From assembly GCA_019456225.1 (NCBI GenBank), contig VRUI01000051.1, positions 1 to 35,241 of the forward strand: 35,241 bases of DNA. Reading direction: 5' to 3'. This document shows positions 1-8,294 of the stretch, piece by piece. The notes beneath the pieces are model-generated. The model had not been told where the DNA came from. It searched no databases and saw only the letters and a program-made list of their open reading frames with translations. The number at the start of each line of letters is the position of its first letter. The first letter of the stretch is position 1. The DNA is from Planctomycetota bacterium. GTDB taxonomy: Bacteria > Planctomycetota > Phycisphaerae > Sedimentisphaerales > Anaerohalosphaeraceae. Made by a program: the position numbers and the translations under genes.

Positions 1-11
1 TGTTTGGCCAT
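1..11 (-). CDS. Possible start of a divergent gene, cut by the window edge
   Basis: On the minus strand an ATG at position 11 opens a frame reading Met-Ala-Lys before the window ends. It is preceded by a good Shine-Dalgarno sequence, AAAGG, eight bases upstream of the ATG. This would be a gene transcribed away from the pilus operon, so 12-45 would be a very short divergent intergenic space. Only three codons are visible and no product can be named. The alternative, a plus-strand gene ending at the TAA at 28-30, cannot be excluded. Confidence 0.3.
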
Positions 12-45
12 AGTAAGTACCTTTCAATAATAGGTTAACAAATCT

Positions 46-663
46 ATGACCATTTACACAGTTTATTTCACACCCTCTCTAAATACGACCTTAAGTGACG
101 CCGCCGGCCAGGACCAGGCATCCGGCCAGGACTATTTAGTCCCCTCATCTTCCGGAAAGAAGGTTAAATACACTACGATGGTCCTTGGTGTGGTATTTTT
201 GGTCGGTGCAGCATCTCTGTTCTTTATGATCAAAAAGTTCGGTCCTGCCGAGGCCCAGGCCGGTCTTTCCCAGGAAGAGCTTAAGATGGAAAGTGATATC
301 GCGAAAATGTTTAATACGAAGGCGGCGATACACAACAAAATGAATGATATCGTAGATCGCATTTCAAGGCTTTCAAAGGTCGAACAGGTATCCGTTGACG
401 AGCTGAAAAGAAATCCTTTTATACAGGATACCTTGTTTAAAGGAGTTGATGTCAAGGCTCTTATTGAAGGAAAAAAACCTGACGATGCGGGGCTTAAGCT
501 TTGGAGTATTATGGTCTCTGGCGAACAAAGGAACTGCATGATAAACAATCGTGTCTACAAAATTGGCGACCGAGTTGGTAAGTATAGCGTCAAACGTATT
601 GGCGAAGGTTTTGTTGAATTGGTTGCAGGACAAAAAATACTGGTTTTAAGGATGCCCAAATGA
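46..663 (+). CDS. PilP/GspC-like inner-membrane pilus assembly protein
   Basis: This 205-residue protein has a polar N-terminus, one membrane segment at about residues 44-62, a charged linker and a C-terminal beta-rich stretch (about 150-205). The tail, with GDRVGKYSVKRIGEGFVEL and LVLRMPK, has the pattern of the homology region of PilP and GspC, which link the inner-membrane platform to the secretin. I see this as similarity of pattern, not a firm family match. The gene is first in the operon, and its stop overlaps the gspE/pilB start (ATGA at 660-663), implying translational coupling. No strong ribosome binding site precedes the ATG at 46; a later start such as the ATG at 178, just before the membrane segment, is possible. 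Confidence 0.5.
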   Translation: MTIYTVYFTPSLNTTLSDAAGQDQASGQDYLVPSSSGKKVKYTTMVLGVVFLVGAASLFFMIKKFGPAEAQAGLSQEELKMESDIAKMFNTKAAIHNKMNDIVDRISRLSKVEQVSVDELKRNPFIQDTLFKGVDVKALIEGKKPDDAGLKLWSIMVSGEQRNCMINNRVYKIGDRVGKYSVKRIGEGFVELVAGQKILVLRMPK

Positions 664-2708
664 AGCTTTCTTTTGGTAAAAACAAAGATACGCATGAGCA
701 GGCTGTCGCAGTAGCCGACAAAAATGATAACGTCGGCGGAGATGATATTGTTCGCGGGCTCAGTAATCTCTATTCACCCGAGAGCGAAACAGCGGTTCAC
801 GTAAGAGATGTTGTCGATGTTCTTGTCGAGATGGGAAGGATGACAGAGGCCCAGCTTGAAGAAATACGAGGCAGCGGTTGCGGCGGCAGTGGTCTTGAGC
901 ATCTTATAGTCCAAAAGGAATTCAGCGGTGTCGACGATATTCTTGAGGCAAAGGCTCAAATGTACGGTCATGAGTTCCGCCCCATATCCGCCGAAAGCGT
1001 CGATCTGGGGGCCTTTGAGAAGGTTGATCTTTCCTATATCAAGACCAACCGTGTGATGCCTGTCGTTTTTGACGGTGAAACGCTTGTGGTGGCGACCGAT
1101 AAGCCTGGCGATGTTTTCGCGGTCGATGATATTGCACGTCATACGGGCAAAGAGATCAAAGTTGTGATTTGCCGCTCCAGCGACATAGAAAATGTCTGCC
1201 AGGAACTTGACAAAACGCAGACCGATTACGACGTCAATGAAATCATGCACGATATGGGGGATATTGAGGTAGTTCAGGATAAGGAGGAAGATCTTGAGGA
1301 TCTTGAGCAGAGTGCCGGTCGTTCGCCTGTTATTAAGTTCGTAAACTACCTGCTCAGTAACGCCGTCCACGAAGGGGCCAGTGATATTCACATCGAGCCC
1401 AAAGAAAAACATACAAAGATCCGTCTGCGTATCGACGGTATTCTTTTCGATTCGATGCAGGCGCCCGCAAACATGCACCCCGCAGTCGTTTCTCGTATCA
1501 AGATCATGTCCAACCTGGATATATCCGAACGCAGGCTTCCCCAGGACGGCAAGATTTCTGTGATAATGGGCGGCAGGGGGATAGACCTTCGTATATCGAT
1601 CCTTCCCACCAGTCACGGCGAAAAAGTAGTTATTCGTATTCTCGACAGCCGGTCAATTATGCGCGGCCTCGACAAATCCGGTATGGAATCTGAAGTCCTC
1701 GATCAGTTCCTCAGACAGGTCACTCTTCCTCATGGTATTTTGCTGGTAACCGGTCCCACCGGTTCCGGTAAGAGTACTACGCTGTATTCGGCACTCGGTC
1801 AGATGGACGGTAACAGTTTGAATATTTCCACTGTTGAAGACCCCGTCGAGTATGACCTGGAGTTTTGCAACCAGGTTCAGGCAAGGGAGCAGGTAGGTTT
1901 GACATTCGAAGCGGCTTTGAGAAGTCTCCTTCGTCAGGATCCCGACATTATAATGATCGGTGAAATACGTGACAGCGAGACGGCAAAGATCGCGGTACAG
2001 GCTGCTCTTACAGGTCACCTTGTCCTTTCAACGCTGCATACCAACGACGCTCCCAGCAGTATTTCCAGGCTTGTCAATGTCGGTGTCGATCCTTACCTGA
2101 TCGCGGCGTCATTAAATGGTGTTCTGGCCCAGCGCCTTGTTCGTAAGATTTGTGAACACTGTAAGGAACCCTATGATGTTCCTGATACTATGAAAAAGCA
2201 TCTTGAAGGAGTCGGCGATCCCGATGGTGTAGTGATGTACGGCGCCGGCTGCGACAAATGCAGGGGCAGCGGCTATGCAGGTCGTGTGGGTATTTACGAG
2301 TTGTTGCTGGTAGACGATGATCTACGGGCGGCGATCAACAAAGACGCCTCGGTTGACAGCATGAAACGTGCTTTTGCCAGAAGCGGACGCAATAGTCTTT
2401 TCGATGACGGTATGCTCAAGGTTAAGCAGGGCCTTACTACTATCGAGGAAGTCCTCCGTGTTACAGAAGTGTTCGACCGGGAGAGTTTGTCGGGCGGTGG
2501 GGCGGTAAGCGAAGGCCCCAAAACCGTGGCAGCAAGGCCTAATGATAAAGCGTCTGCGAAAAAGACAACCGCCCAAAAGACATCTGTAAAAGAAACCGCC
2601 GCAAAGGCCAAGGCAAAGAAGGCTGACGTTGACACGGATGGGCAGACAGAAGTTGCCATTGTCGATAAGCCTGATGACGAAAGTTCGTTAAAATTTCAGC
2701 GTCAGTAG
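660..2708 (+). CDS. pilB: Type IV pilus/type II secretion assembly ATPase (PilB/GspE family)
   Basis: This 682-residue cytoplasmic hexameric ATPase should power pilus extension or pseudopilus assembly. An MshEN-type N-terminal domain precedes the ATPase core. The core has a Walker A GPTGSGKST at about residues 365-373, an Asp box, a Walker B around 428-436 (DIIMIGEIRD) and a His box (GHLVLSTLHT). A zinc-binding tetracysteine follows, CEHC at 498-501 and CDKC at 531-534, which is typical of GspE/PilB and absent from PilT. The protein carries an unusual Lys/Ala/Thr-rich tail of about 70 residues after the normal end of the family. The start overlaps the previous stop by four bases, and a PilT and a PilC follow in the same direction. 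PilB and GspE cannot be separated on sequence alone; the adjacent pilT favours a type IV pilus. Confidence 0.95.
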   Translation: MKLSFGKNKDTHEQAVAVADKNDNVGGDDIVRGLSNLYSPESETAVHVRDVVDVLVEMGRMTEAQLEEIRGSGCGGSGLEHLIVQKEFSGVDDILEAKAQMYGHEFRPISAESVDLGAFEKVDLSYIKTNRVMPVVFDGETLVVATDKPGDVFAVDDIARHTGKEIKVVICRSSDIENVCQELDKTQTDYDVNEIMHDMGDIEVVQDKEEDLEDLEQSAGRSPVIKFVNYLLSNAVHEGASDIHIEPKEKHTKIRLRIDGILFDSMQAPANMHPAVVSRIKIMSNLDISERRLPQDGKISVIMGGRGIDLRISILPTSHGEKVVIRILDSRSIMRGLDKSGMESEVLDQFLRQVTLPHGILLVTGPTGSGKSTTLYSALGQMDGNSLNISTVEDPVEYDLEFCNQVQAREQVGLTFEAALRSLLRQDPDIIMIGEIRDSETAKIAVQAALTGHLVLSTLHTNDAPSSISRLVNVGVDPYLIAASLNGVLAQRLVRKICEHCKEPYDVPDTMKKHLEGVGDPDGVVMYGAGCDKCRGSGYAGRVGIYELLLVDDDLRAAINKDASVDSMKRAFARSGRNSLFDDGMLKVKQGLTTIEEVLRVTEVFDRESLSGGGAVSEGPKTVAARPNDKASAKKTTAQKTSVKETAAKAKAKKADVDTDGQTEVAIVDKPDDESSLKFQRQ

Positions 2709-2762
2709 AGTTGCCCTGTAATTTTTAAAATTATGAATTGATTATTTATATAGGATATTGAA

Positions 2763-3830
2763 ATGATTGATGTTAAACAAATGTTGGAAAAGTCGATTGA
2801 ATACGGAGCGAGTGATGTCCATATAAATAGTGGTATGCCCCCCATAATGCGTATTCATACGGAGTTGGTCGCGATGGATCTGCCCGAAGTTACCAATGAA
2901 GAAGCCAAGCGGATGGTGATATCGATGACCGGTGAGGAAAAATTTAAAAAATTTGAAGAAATGAAAGATCTGGATTTTTCTACGACTATCAATGACGGTC
3001 ACCGTTTTCGTGTCAACGCTCATTTCCAGAGAGACACGATAGCTTTGTCTTTCAGGGTAATATCCAATGTCATCCCTCCTCTGGAAGAACTTCACCTTCC
3101 CGAGATCGCACAGCAGCTTACCGATCTTCCCAGGGGACTTGTCCTTGTAACCGGCCATACCGGTTCCGGTAAGAGTACCACCCTCGCTTCGATGATCGGT
3201 GAGATCAATAATAAAAGAAGCAAACGCATTATTACACTTGAAGATCCCGTCGAGTATGCCCTCGATAACGGCAACTGCATGATCGAACAGCGTGAGATAG
3301 GTGCCGACTGCACCAGTTTCTCATCCGGACTTCGTCATGCCTTACGACAGGACCCCGATATCATAATGGTTGGTGAAATGCGCGACCTTGAGACTACCAG
3401 TTCGACTATCACCGCTGCAGAGACCGGTCACCTGGTTTTCTCCACGCTCCATACGGTAAACGCCTCGCAGACTGTCGAGAGAGTTATCGATATTTATCCC
3501 TCCGGACAGCAGAACCAGATCCGCGCGATGCTCTCCAATACCCTTCAGGCCGTGATCTCGCAGACACTGTTCAAACGCATCGATCAGCCCGGAATGGTTC
3601 CCTGTGTCGAGATACTTTTATGTACGTCGGCCGTTCGCAACTGTATTCGCGAGGGAAGGGTCTTTGAGATACCTAATATAATTGAAACTTCAAGGCGGCT
3701 TGGAATGCAGAGCATGGATCATAGTATTGCAGATATGTTCCGGAAGGGGTATATAGCCAGAGAAGAGGCAATACTCCGTTCAACAAATCCCACAAAGATG
3801 GAAAAACAACTCGGAGCAGTAGCAGTCTAG
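2763..3830 (+). CDS. pilT: Twitching motility retraction ATPase PilT
   Basis: This 355-residue protein has the usual PilT length. It has an N-terminal PAS-like domain beginning with the ASDVHI motif, a Walker A GHTGSGKST at about 131-139, a Walker B DIIMVGEMRD near 199 and the AETGHLVFSTLHT His box. It lacks the tetracysteine of PilB, as expected for a retraction ATPase. AGGA lies upstream of the ATG at normal spacing. It sits between the assembly ATPase and the platform gene, 54 bp after pilB, so extension and retraction motors are probably co-expressed. A second, divergent PilT is encoded at 8293-9441 on the other strand. Confidence 0.95.
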   Translation: MIDVKQMLEKSIEYGASDVHINSGMPPIMRIHTELVAMDLPEVTNEEAKRMVISMTGEEKFKKFEEMKDLDFSTTINDGHRFRVNAHFQRDTIALSFRVISNVIPPLEELHLPEIAQQLTDLPRGLVLVTGHTGSGKSTTLASMIGEINNKRSKRIITLEDPVEYALDNGNCMIEQREIGADCTSFSSGLRHALRQDPDIIMVGEMRDLETTSSTITAAETGHLVFSTLHTVNASQTVERVIDIYPSGQQNQIRAMLSNTLQAVISQTLFKRIDQPGMVPCVEILLCTSAVRNCIREGRVFEIPNIIETSRRLGMQSMDHSIADMFRKGYIAREEAILRSTNPTKMEKQLGAVAV

Positions 3831-3909
3831 CGTGGGTTTGACGCCCGCATAAAAAATAGTCGCCAAAATACAGACAGTACAATTAGTCGTTATATAGAAA
3901 AGAGAAGAT

Positions 3910-5085
3910 ATGGCAGTTTTGGAACAGACATTAAAGAGTTCTAACGAGACAGAAACTTATTCGCAGGGCGCAGGTGCCTCATCCGCATCAGGCGGCGAAG
4001 ATGCACAGCAGACTACGATGCAGAAGATAATGAGCTTTAGCATCGAAAGCGGTCCCGGCCGAAAGGATATTCTGTTTTTTACGAATCAGCTTTCCGTCAT
4101 GATACGTGCCGGTATCAGTTTGCAGGAAGCCCTCGACTTGATAAGCGAGCAGATTGAAAAAAAGAAGTTCAAGGCGATTTTGTGCGATCTGAAAGAGCGG
4201 ATCGAAGGCGGGCAGAGCTTTTCGCAGGCACTCGCCGAGCACCCCAAACAGTTTAGCAATCTTTATATCAATATGGTAGCCGCCGCCGAGCTTTCAGGTT
4301 CTTTGAGCGATATGCTTATTCAGCTTGCCGATTATCTTGACCAGGAAGCCGACACTCGTTCGCAGGTTATCGGGGCGATGGTTTATCCTATGATCATCGC
4401 AACAATGGCTGTTTCTTGTACTTCGTTCCTTATGATGTTTGTTTTGCCCAGGTTCCTTAAGGTTTTTGAGGGAAAAGAGCATTTGCTTCCTGCGCCTACT
4501 AAGATAGTGATGGCAACAAGTACATACATGCGTGGTTACTGGCATGTGAATATCTGCATTATTATAGCCTTTATCGTAGGTTTCAATTTATTCGTTAAGA
4601 CTGACTTCGGCAGGAAGCTATGGCATCAGGCCAAGCTTAAAATCCCTTTGCTTAAGAAACTTTTCGGCAGCCTGTATATCACCAGAAGCCTCCACACTAT
4701 GGGTGTTCTTACCAACGCTGGTGTTCCCATTCTGGATACGATCTCGATTACGGCGTCTATCACAGGTAATGTTCTTTTTGAGACAATGTGGCGAGGCGTA
4801 CATGAAGAGGTTCGCCAGGGTAAGAAGATCGCCGGCAGTCTTAAGGAGTATAAACTTCTGCCCAGCGGTGTCATACAGATGATCCGCAGCGGCGAAGAAT
4901 CGGGTACTTTAAGTGATGTTCTAGCCGATGTATCGGAGTTTTACGGCAGAGAGCTTAAGTCGGACATCAAGATGGTTACATCGATGATCGAGCCTATTAT
5001 GATCGTTCTTATGGGTGTTCTTGTAGGTTTTATCGCAAGTAGTATTATTCTGCCTATCTTTAAGATGTCTAGCGCCGTTTCGTAG
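3910..5085 (+). CDS. pilC: Pilus/type II secretion inner-membrane platform protein (PilC/GspF)
   Basis: This 391-residue protein contains two repeated GspF domains. The first opens with FFTNQLSVMIRAGISLQEAL (about residues 56-75) and the second with LYITRSLHTMGVLTNAGVPI. Three hydrophobic segments are visible at about 155-180, 210-228 and 362-385, the normal topology. It forms the membrane base that the PilB/PilT hexamers turn. An acidic, Ser/Ala-rich N-terminal tail of about 45 residues precedes the first domain. It lies 79 bp after pilT and 13 bp before the first pseudopilin gene. Confidence 0.93.
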   Translation: MAVLEQTLKSSNETETYSQGAGASSASGGEDAQQTTMQKIMSFSIESGPGRKDILFFTNQLSVMIRAGISLQEALDLISEQIEKKKFKAILCDLKERIEGGQSFSQALAEHPKQFSNLYINMVAAAELSGSLSDMLIQLADYLDQEADTRSQVIGAMVYPMIIATMAVSCTSFLMMFVLPRFLKVFEGKEHLLPAPTKIVMATSTYMRGYWHVNICIIIAFIVGFNLFVKTDFGRKLWHQAKLKIPLLKKLFGSLYITRSLHTMGVLTNAGVPILDTISITASITGNVLFETMWRGVHEEVRQGKKIAGSLKEYKLLPSGVIQMIRSGEESGTLSDVLADVSEFYGRELKSDIKMVTSMIEPIMIVLMGVLVGFIASSIILPIFKMSSAVS

Positions 5086-5098
5086 AAAGGGGTTTAAC

Positions 5099-5599
5099 AT
5101 GAAAAGATCAGATAATAAAAACAGGTCAGGGTTTACACTTATCGAGGCGCTTATCGCGACGGTACTTATAGGTATCGCCATTGCGGCGCTGGTAACATCG
5201 AATATCTCTCATACCCAGGCCAACGCTTACGGGATGCACACTTCTACGGCCGAATTTTTGATCGAAGAGATCAAGGCAATGACGATGCCTCTGGAAGTGA
5301 CCGACCCTAATAGCGGAACCAGTGTCTACGGGCCCGAAGCCGACGAAATCGCTGTCACCGATTATGACGATCTCGACGATTTTGACGGAGTTACATTCAA
5401 TCCTCCTGTTGATGTAAACGGAAATGTGCTTAGCGACTTTTCCGAATACAGCCAGGTTGTTATTGTCGAAAATCTCGATCCCGGAGACTTTACAAATGTT
5501 GTTGCCGATCACGGCAGTGCGATAGTTCGGGTTTCTGTGAGCGTTGAAATGAATGGTAAAGAGATCAGCTCGACTAACTGGATACGAGCTCAGCAATAA
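5099..5599 (+). CDS. Minor pseudopilin (GspI/PilV-like), class III signal peptide
   Basis: The 166-residue product has a short basic leader followed by the prepilin peptidase site RSG|FTLIEALIATVLIG: cleavage after Gly11, Phe at +1 and Glu at +5 of the mature chain. A hydrophobic helix to about residue 32 should anchor it in the membrane and then the pilus core. The globular part is acidic and Asp/Val-rich. Its size and position just before a GspJ-like gene suggest a GspI/PilV-type minor pilin that primes assembly. Ribosome binding sequence AAAGGGG lies upstream of the ATG. Assignment to the I rather than H or V class is inferred from order and length only. Confidence 0.8.
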   Translation: MKRSDNKNRSGFTLIEALIATVLIGIAIAALVTSNISHTQANAYGMHTSTAEFLIEEIKAMTMPLEVTDPNSGTSVYGPEADEIAVTDYDDLDDFDGVTFNPPVDVNGNVLSDFSEYSQVVIVENLDPGDFTNVVADHGSAIVRVSVSVEMNGKEISSTNWIRAQQ

Positions 5600-5610
5600 G
5601 GGAGGGACGT

Positions 5611-6102
5611 ATGATGCGAAATACCAAGCGAAAAAATAGCGGGTTTACGATAATTGAGATGCTGCTGGCACTGACGATTACCGCGCTGCTGCTTACGGCA
5701 TTAGCTGCCACGATTAATGCTTCCATGGTAAACCTCAACGCAAACGAAGGTTCCTTTAAGACAGTCAACAACGCCAGACAGGCACTTTCCAGGATGACTG
5801 CCGAGCTTAGAACATCTCAGGGTGTTCAGGTTATCGAAGCTTTTGATTTTTGCACATTTATTAATACTGACGGTGAAACGATTATATACTGGCACCACAA
5901 CAATAGCGGCACACTATACCTGATCAAAAATGCTAATTTCTACGTCCTGTGCACTGGTGTAGAGGATTTATCATTTACCAAGGGTATAGATCCTGCAGAT
6001 CCCGGAAAAGTGCGAAATGTGCAGATATCCATAACAGTTAAATATGGAACCGTGACAAAAAAAATGTCCACAGCAGCAGTAATAATGAGAAATATGCCTT
6101 AG
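5611..6102 (+). CDS. Minor pseudopilin (GspJ/PilW-like), class III signal peptide
   Basis: The 163-residue prepilin has the leader NSG|FTIIEMLLALTITALLL, with cleavage after Gly11 and Glu at +5. The mature domain resembles GspJ/PilW: an early NNARQALSRMTAELRTSQG helix followed by a beta-rich region. It starts 11 bp after the previous gene, with GGGAGG upstream of a double ATG. It is the last clear gene of the pilus operon. GspD, GspG, GspK and the prepilin peptidase are not in the window, so the system must be completed elsewhere. The stop codon TAG is followed at once by a short degenerate GATTAGC repeat. Confidence 0.8.
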   Translation: MMRNTKRKNSGFTIIEMLLALTITALLLTALAATINASMVNLNANEGSFKTVNNARQALSRMTAELRTSQGVQVIEAFDFCTFINTDGETIIYWHHNNSGTLYLIKNANFYVLCTGVEDLSFTKGIDPADPGKVRNVQISITVKYGTVTKKMSTAAVIMRNMP

Positions 6103-6145
6103 ATTAGCGATTAGCTTTTATATTCTTAAAGGTGATCTTAAGCAT

Positions 6146-6241
6146 TTGCCCATTGCAATTGGTGTAGTTATTCTAACTGTTTTTTATGGCGTGGTTTATT
6201 ATTGTATTCTGGATACGTTTTCAGAGCAGGTTGTCAGTTAG
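6146..6241 (+). CDS. Possible 31-residue single-pass membrane peptide
   Basis: A TTG codon at 6146 opens a 31-codon frame ending in TAG at 6239-6241. Reading it directly gives a strongly hydrophobic stretch, IAIGVVILTVFYGVVYYCIL, followed by an acidic tail. AGGTGA lies about ten bases upstream and could act as a ribosome binding site. The frame runs open back to 6089 without an ATG, so it may instead be the remnant tail of a longer protein. It lies 43 bp downstream of the last pseudopilin gene, on the same strand. No family is recognised. Confidence 0.3.
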   Translation: MPIAIGVVILTVFYGVVYYCILDTFSEQVVS

Positions 6242-6244
6242 TTG

Positions 6245-6265
6245 AATAATCAATAATCAATAATC
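6245..6265. repeat. Heptamer array AATAATC x3 overlapping a stop codon
   Basis: Three perfect AATAATC units run from 6245 to 6265, with a partial fourth. The last unit overlaps the stop codon (TCA on the plus strand at 6264-6266) of the minus-strand gene 6264-7199. It is one of several 7-bp arrays placed at stop codons in this window. Confidence 0.85.
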
Positions 6266-7199
6266 AATCGACAAGGTGTGTTTGGGGCAGGTAGCATCTG
6301 TAGTGCTGTGCGAACAGTCCTATCGATCTCATTGCTACTATGCTCAGCATTCTTGTCGCTATGCAGGCGATCAGACCGACAGCGGCAGCAACGGCCCCTT
6401 TCTTGCTCATTGCCTGATAACCGCCCATTGTGTAGTGTATTGCCGTCCATTTGGCCAATATCGCTGTCATAGTCAGCAGTGCCGCGGTGAGGTATGCGCC
6501 AAATGCTTTGAAGATAGGTTTGATCATCATGCCGGGGTGGAACACCATCCATATCTCACGTCCCGCCGCGATTGTCAGTATTGCCATGGGAAACAGGAAG
6601 AATCCGACCATCAGCATTGGGACCTTGACCGTATAAGGTAGCGTTATTCCTGTCGCCTCTTCGATTGCCGTCGCCGTTATGACGTATGGCATCTGGGTGA
6701 TGAGGAAAGCTGCCGCGAACAGGTATACCGATTTTATTATGTTCCAGAAAAACGCGAAGCCAAAGTCCAGATCGACTTCGGGCAATTCGTTAATGGCAAA
6801 GGCGGCAGCTGCGACGATCTCGAAGTAGTACCAGAACAGACAGCCGTTGACGATGAAGACAGTTATAATGCCCAGCGGCAGTTGGAGGCGAAAACCCGGA
6901 AGTGTTATGGAGAAATCCATATATCCCACGAAGTATTCCAGCGAGACCATCAGTGCGAAGAAGATCAGTATCTTTGCGTTTCCCGGATTAATAAAAACTT
7001 TCCATGACTCGATAAGTGCCCGGCGGTAGAAGCCTGGCAGCGGATCCTGCTCGACAGTTTCAACGACCGCCTCTCCGCCGTCATGATCCGGGATAAGAAA
7101 TTTTTTATCGCACGTCATGCACCGGGCGCGGCGTCCGGCATAGCGGTCGGAAAAGGCGCACAGGCTGTTGCATCTGGGACATTTAAAAGTTATAGACAT
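6264..7199 (-). CDS. MJ0042-type zinc-ribbon multi-pass membrane protein (paralogue 1)
   Basis: A 311-residue protein. The N-terminus carries a zinc ribbon, CPRCNSLC ... RCMTCDKKF (about residues 7-38), in the MJ0042/zinc-ribbon_5 pattern. It is followed by a linker and about six hydrophobic segments, resembling Yip1-type membrane domains. The start at 7199 was chosen because GGAGG lies ten bases upstream and the residue count before the ribbon is short; an upstream in-frame ATG at 7286 would place repeat DNA in the coding region. It is the last gene of a minus-strand group with its paralogue and a PilT. Function is unknown; the context suggests a membrane factor linked to pilus retraction. 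Confidence 0.75.
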   Translation of the reverse strand: MSITFKCPRCNSLCAFSDRYAGRRARCMTCDKKFLIPDHDGGEAVVETVEQDPLPGFYRRALIESWKVFINPGNAKILIFFALMVSLEYFVGYMDFSITLPGFRLQLPLGIITVFIVNGCLFWYYFEIVAAAAFAINELPEVDLDFGFAFFWNIIKSVYLFAAAFLITQMPYVITATAIEEATGITLPYTVKVPMLMVGFFLFPMAILTIAAGREIWMVFHPGMMIKPIFKAFGAYLTAALLTMTAILAKWTAIHYTMGGYQAMSKKGAVAAAVGLIACIATRMLSIVAMRSIGLFAQHYRCYLPQTHLVD

Positions 7200-7230
7200 T
7201 GCAAGTGTACCTCCGGATGTTTTCCGTAGG

Positions 7231-7245
7231 GTGGGCCGTGCCCAC
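7231..7245. repeat. Perfect small hairpin GTGGGC-cgt-GCCCAC
   Basis: A six-base-pair perfect stem with a three-base loop lies just beside the heptamer array at 7248-7296. Together they fill most of the 99-bp space between the two zinc-ribbon paralogues. There is no T-tract on either side, so it does not look like an intrinsic terminator. Confidence 0.7.
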
Positions 7246-7247
7246 GC

Positions 7248-7296
7248 TGAATCCTGAATCCTGAATAATAAATAATAAATAATCAATAATAAATCG
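7248..7296. repeat. Seven-unit heptamer array of the form TNAATNN
   Basis: In perfect 7-bp register the units are TGAATCC, TGAATCC, TGAATAA, TAAATAA, TAAATAA, TCAATAA and TAAATCG. The array ends two bases before the stop codon of the minus-strand gene 7299-8285. Units drift gradually along the array, as expected from stepwise duplication and mutation. Confidence 0.9.
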
Positions 7297-7298
7297 CC

Positions 7299-8285
7299 TT
7301 ACCATGGCATTTGTCCTCCGTGGTGCTTGTAGAGCAGCCCGAGGACTCTTGCCGCATACGTACCGGCGATTACCGCCAGGACGTTTCCCGCCAGAAAAAC
7401 GCCGATCAGCAGAGGCTTGTCAAGGAGTATGTCGGTTCGATAGTTTTTGCTCAGGATACCTGCGGCAATAACGGCCGCTGTAATCAATGCGACGAGGCAG
7501 TATTTAGCAAAAACATTCATTATTGCTCTTACGGCCAGGTCTATTCGCAGGACCGAGATGAGATCCTGTGAGATCGCCGCCATCAGGATCAGCATCGGGA
7601 AAGTAAAGCAGCAGCAAAGTGCAATCGCGATGAGAGTCGGCGGCGATTGGACCTGGAAAATCTTCATGATCAGCATTGCTGCAAGTGTTGGCAGTTGAAC
7701 GACAGCCATCGCGGCGAGAAAGAGGTACAGGGTTTTTACGATCTTGCATACGATGGCCAGCAGAAAGCCGAGTTTGATATCCGGGAAATTATCGATGCCG
7801 AATGCGGTTGCGTAGATGATTTTCAGGTAGTACCAGAAGATGAGGGCATACGCCGAAACGCCTATGGTTTTGCCGATGAGGATAGGGATGGTTACGTTTT
7901 TGCCTGTTGATGGGACATGGAACGAGAGGGCGAAGTTGGAGTGCCACGCTATGAATTTCAGGAAGACCAGGGCGATGACAAAAAACAGTCCCGTGGCGCT
8001 TGACTTGCTGAAGATGATCGGCAAGGATTTTTTCAGGACAGCCGGATAGAAGCCCGAGATCACATCCCCGTCGCTTTCGAGCGGCTGAGACTTAATTTTC
8101 TTTACTTTGGCCTCGTCGGTTGCCGGGATGACGAAATAGCTCTGACACGCGGTGCACCTGGCGGACTTACCGGCGTTTACATCCTTAAATGCGCAAGTGT
8201 TATTGCACCACGGACATCCAAATGTTATAGTTTTAGATTCATCGTTCAATTGTCCGCCTGACACATTTAACTTGTCACCTTTCAC
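7299..8285 (-). CDS. MJ0042-type zinc-ribbon multi-pass membrane protein (paralogue 2)
   Basis: A 328-residue paralogue of the next gene. Its zinc ribbon (CPWCNNTC ... RCTACQSYF) begins about residue 24 and is followed by roughly six hydrophobic segments. Both proteins share the order ribbon, GFY motif (DVISGFYPAVLKKS here, PLPGFYRRALIES in the other) and membrane helices. The start is a GTG at 8285, seven bases after the pilT2 stop; a GTG at 8264 with AAGGTGA upstream is an equally good choice. The gene is probably co-transcribed with pilT2. No function is established for this architecture. Confidence 0.72.
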   Translation of the reverse strand: MKGDKLNVSGGQLNDESKTITFGCPWCNNTCAFKDVNAGKSARCTACQSYFVIPATDEAKVKKIKSQPLESDGDVISGFYPAVLKKSLPIIFSKSSATGLFFVIALVFLKFIAWHSNFALSFHVPSTGKNVTIPILIGKTIGVSAYALIFWYYLKIIYATAFGIDNFPDIKLGFLLAIVCKIVKTLYLFLAAMAVVQLPTLAAMLIMKIFQVQSPPTLIAIALCCCFTFPMLILMAAISQDLISVLRIDLAVRAIMNVFAKYCLVALITAAVIAAGILSKNYRTDILLDKPLLIGVFLAGNVLAVIAGTYAARVLGLLYKHHGGQMPW

Positions 8286-8294
8286 CTGTCACCT
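8274..8294. repeat. Heptamer array GTCACCT/TTCACCT/GTCACCT on a stop codon
   Basis: Three 7-bp units lie in register. The last overlaps the pilT2 stop (CTA at 8293-8295 on the plus strand). On the coding strand the units read AGGTGAC/AGGTGAA, which resemble Shine-Dalgarno sequences, so the array also supplies the translation start context of the following gene. Confidence 0.85.

Noticed and set aside
774-1616. Long minus-strand frame opposite pilB
   Set aside because: It lies inside a well-supported ATPase gene and shows no domain; it reflects codon bias of the true gene.
7200-7286. Upstream extension of zinc-ribbon paralogue 1
   Set aside because: It would encode the hairpin and heptamer array; GGAGG precedes the ATG at 7199.
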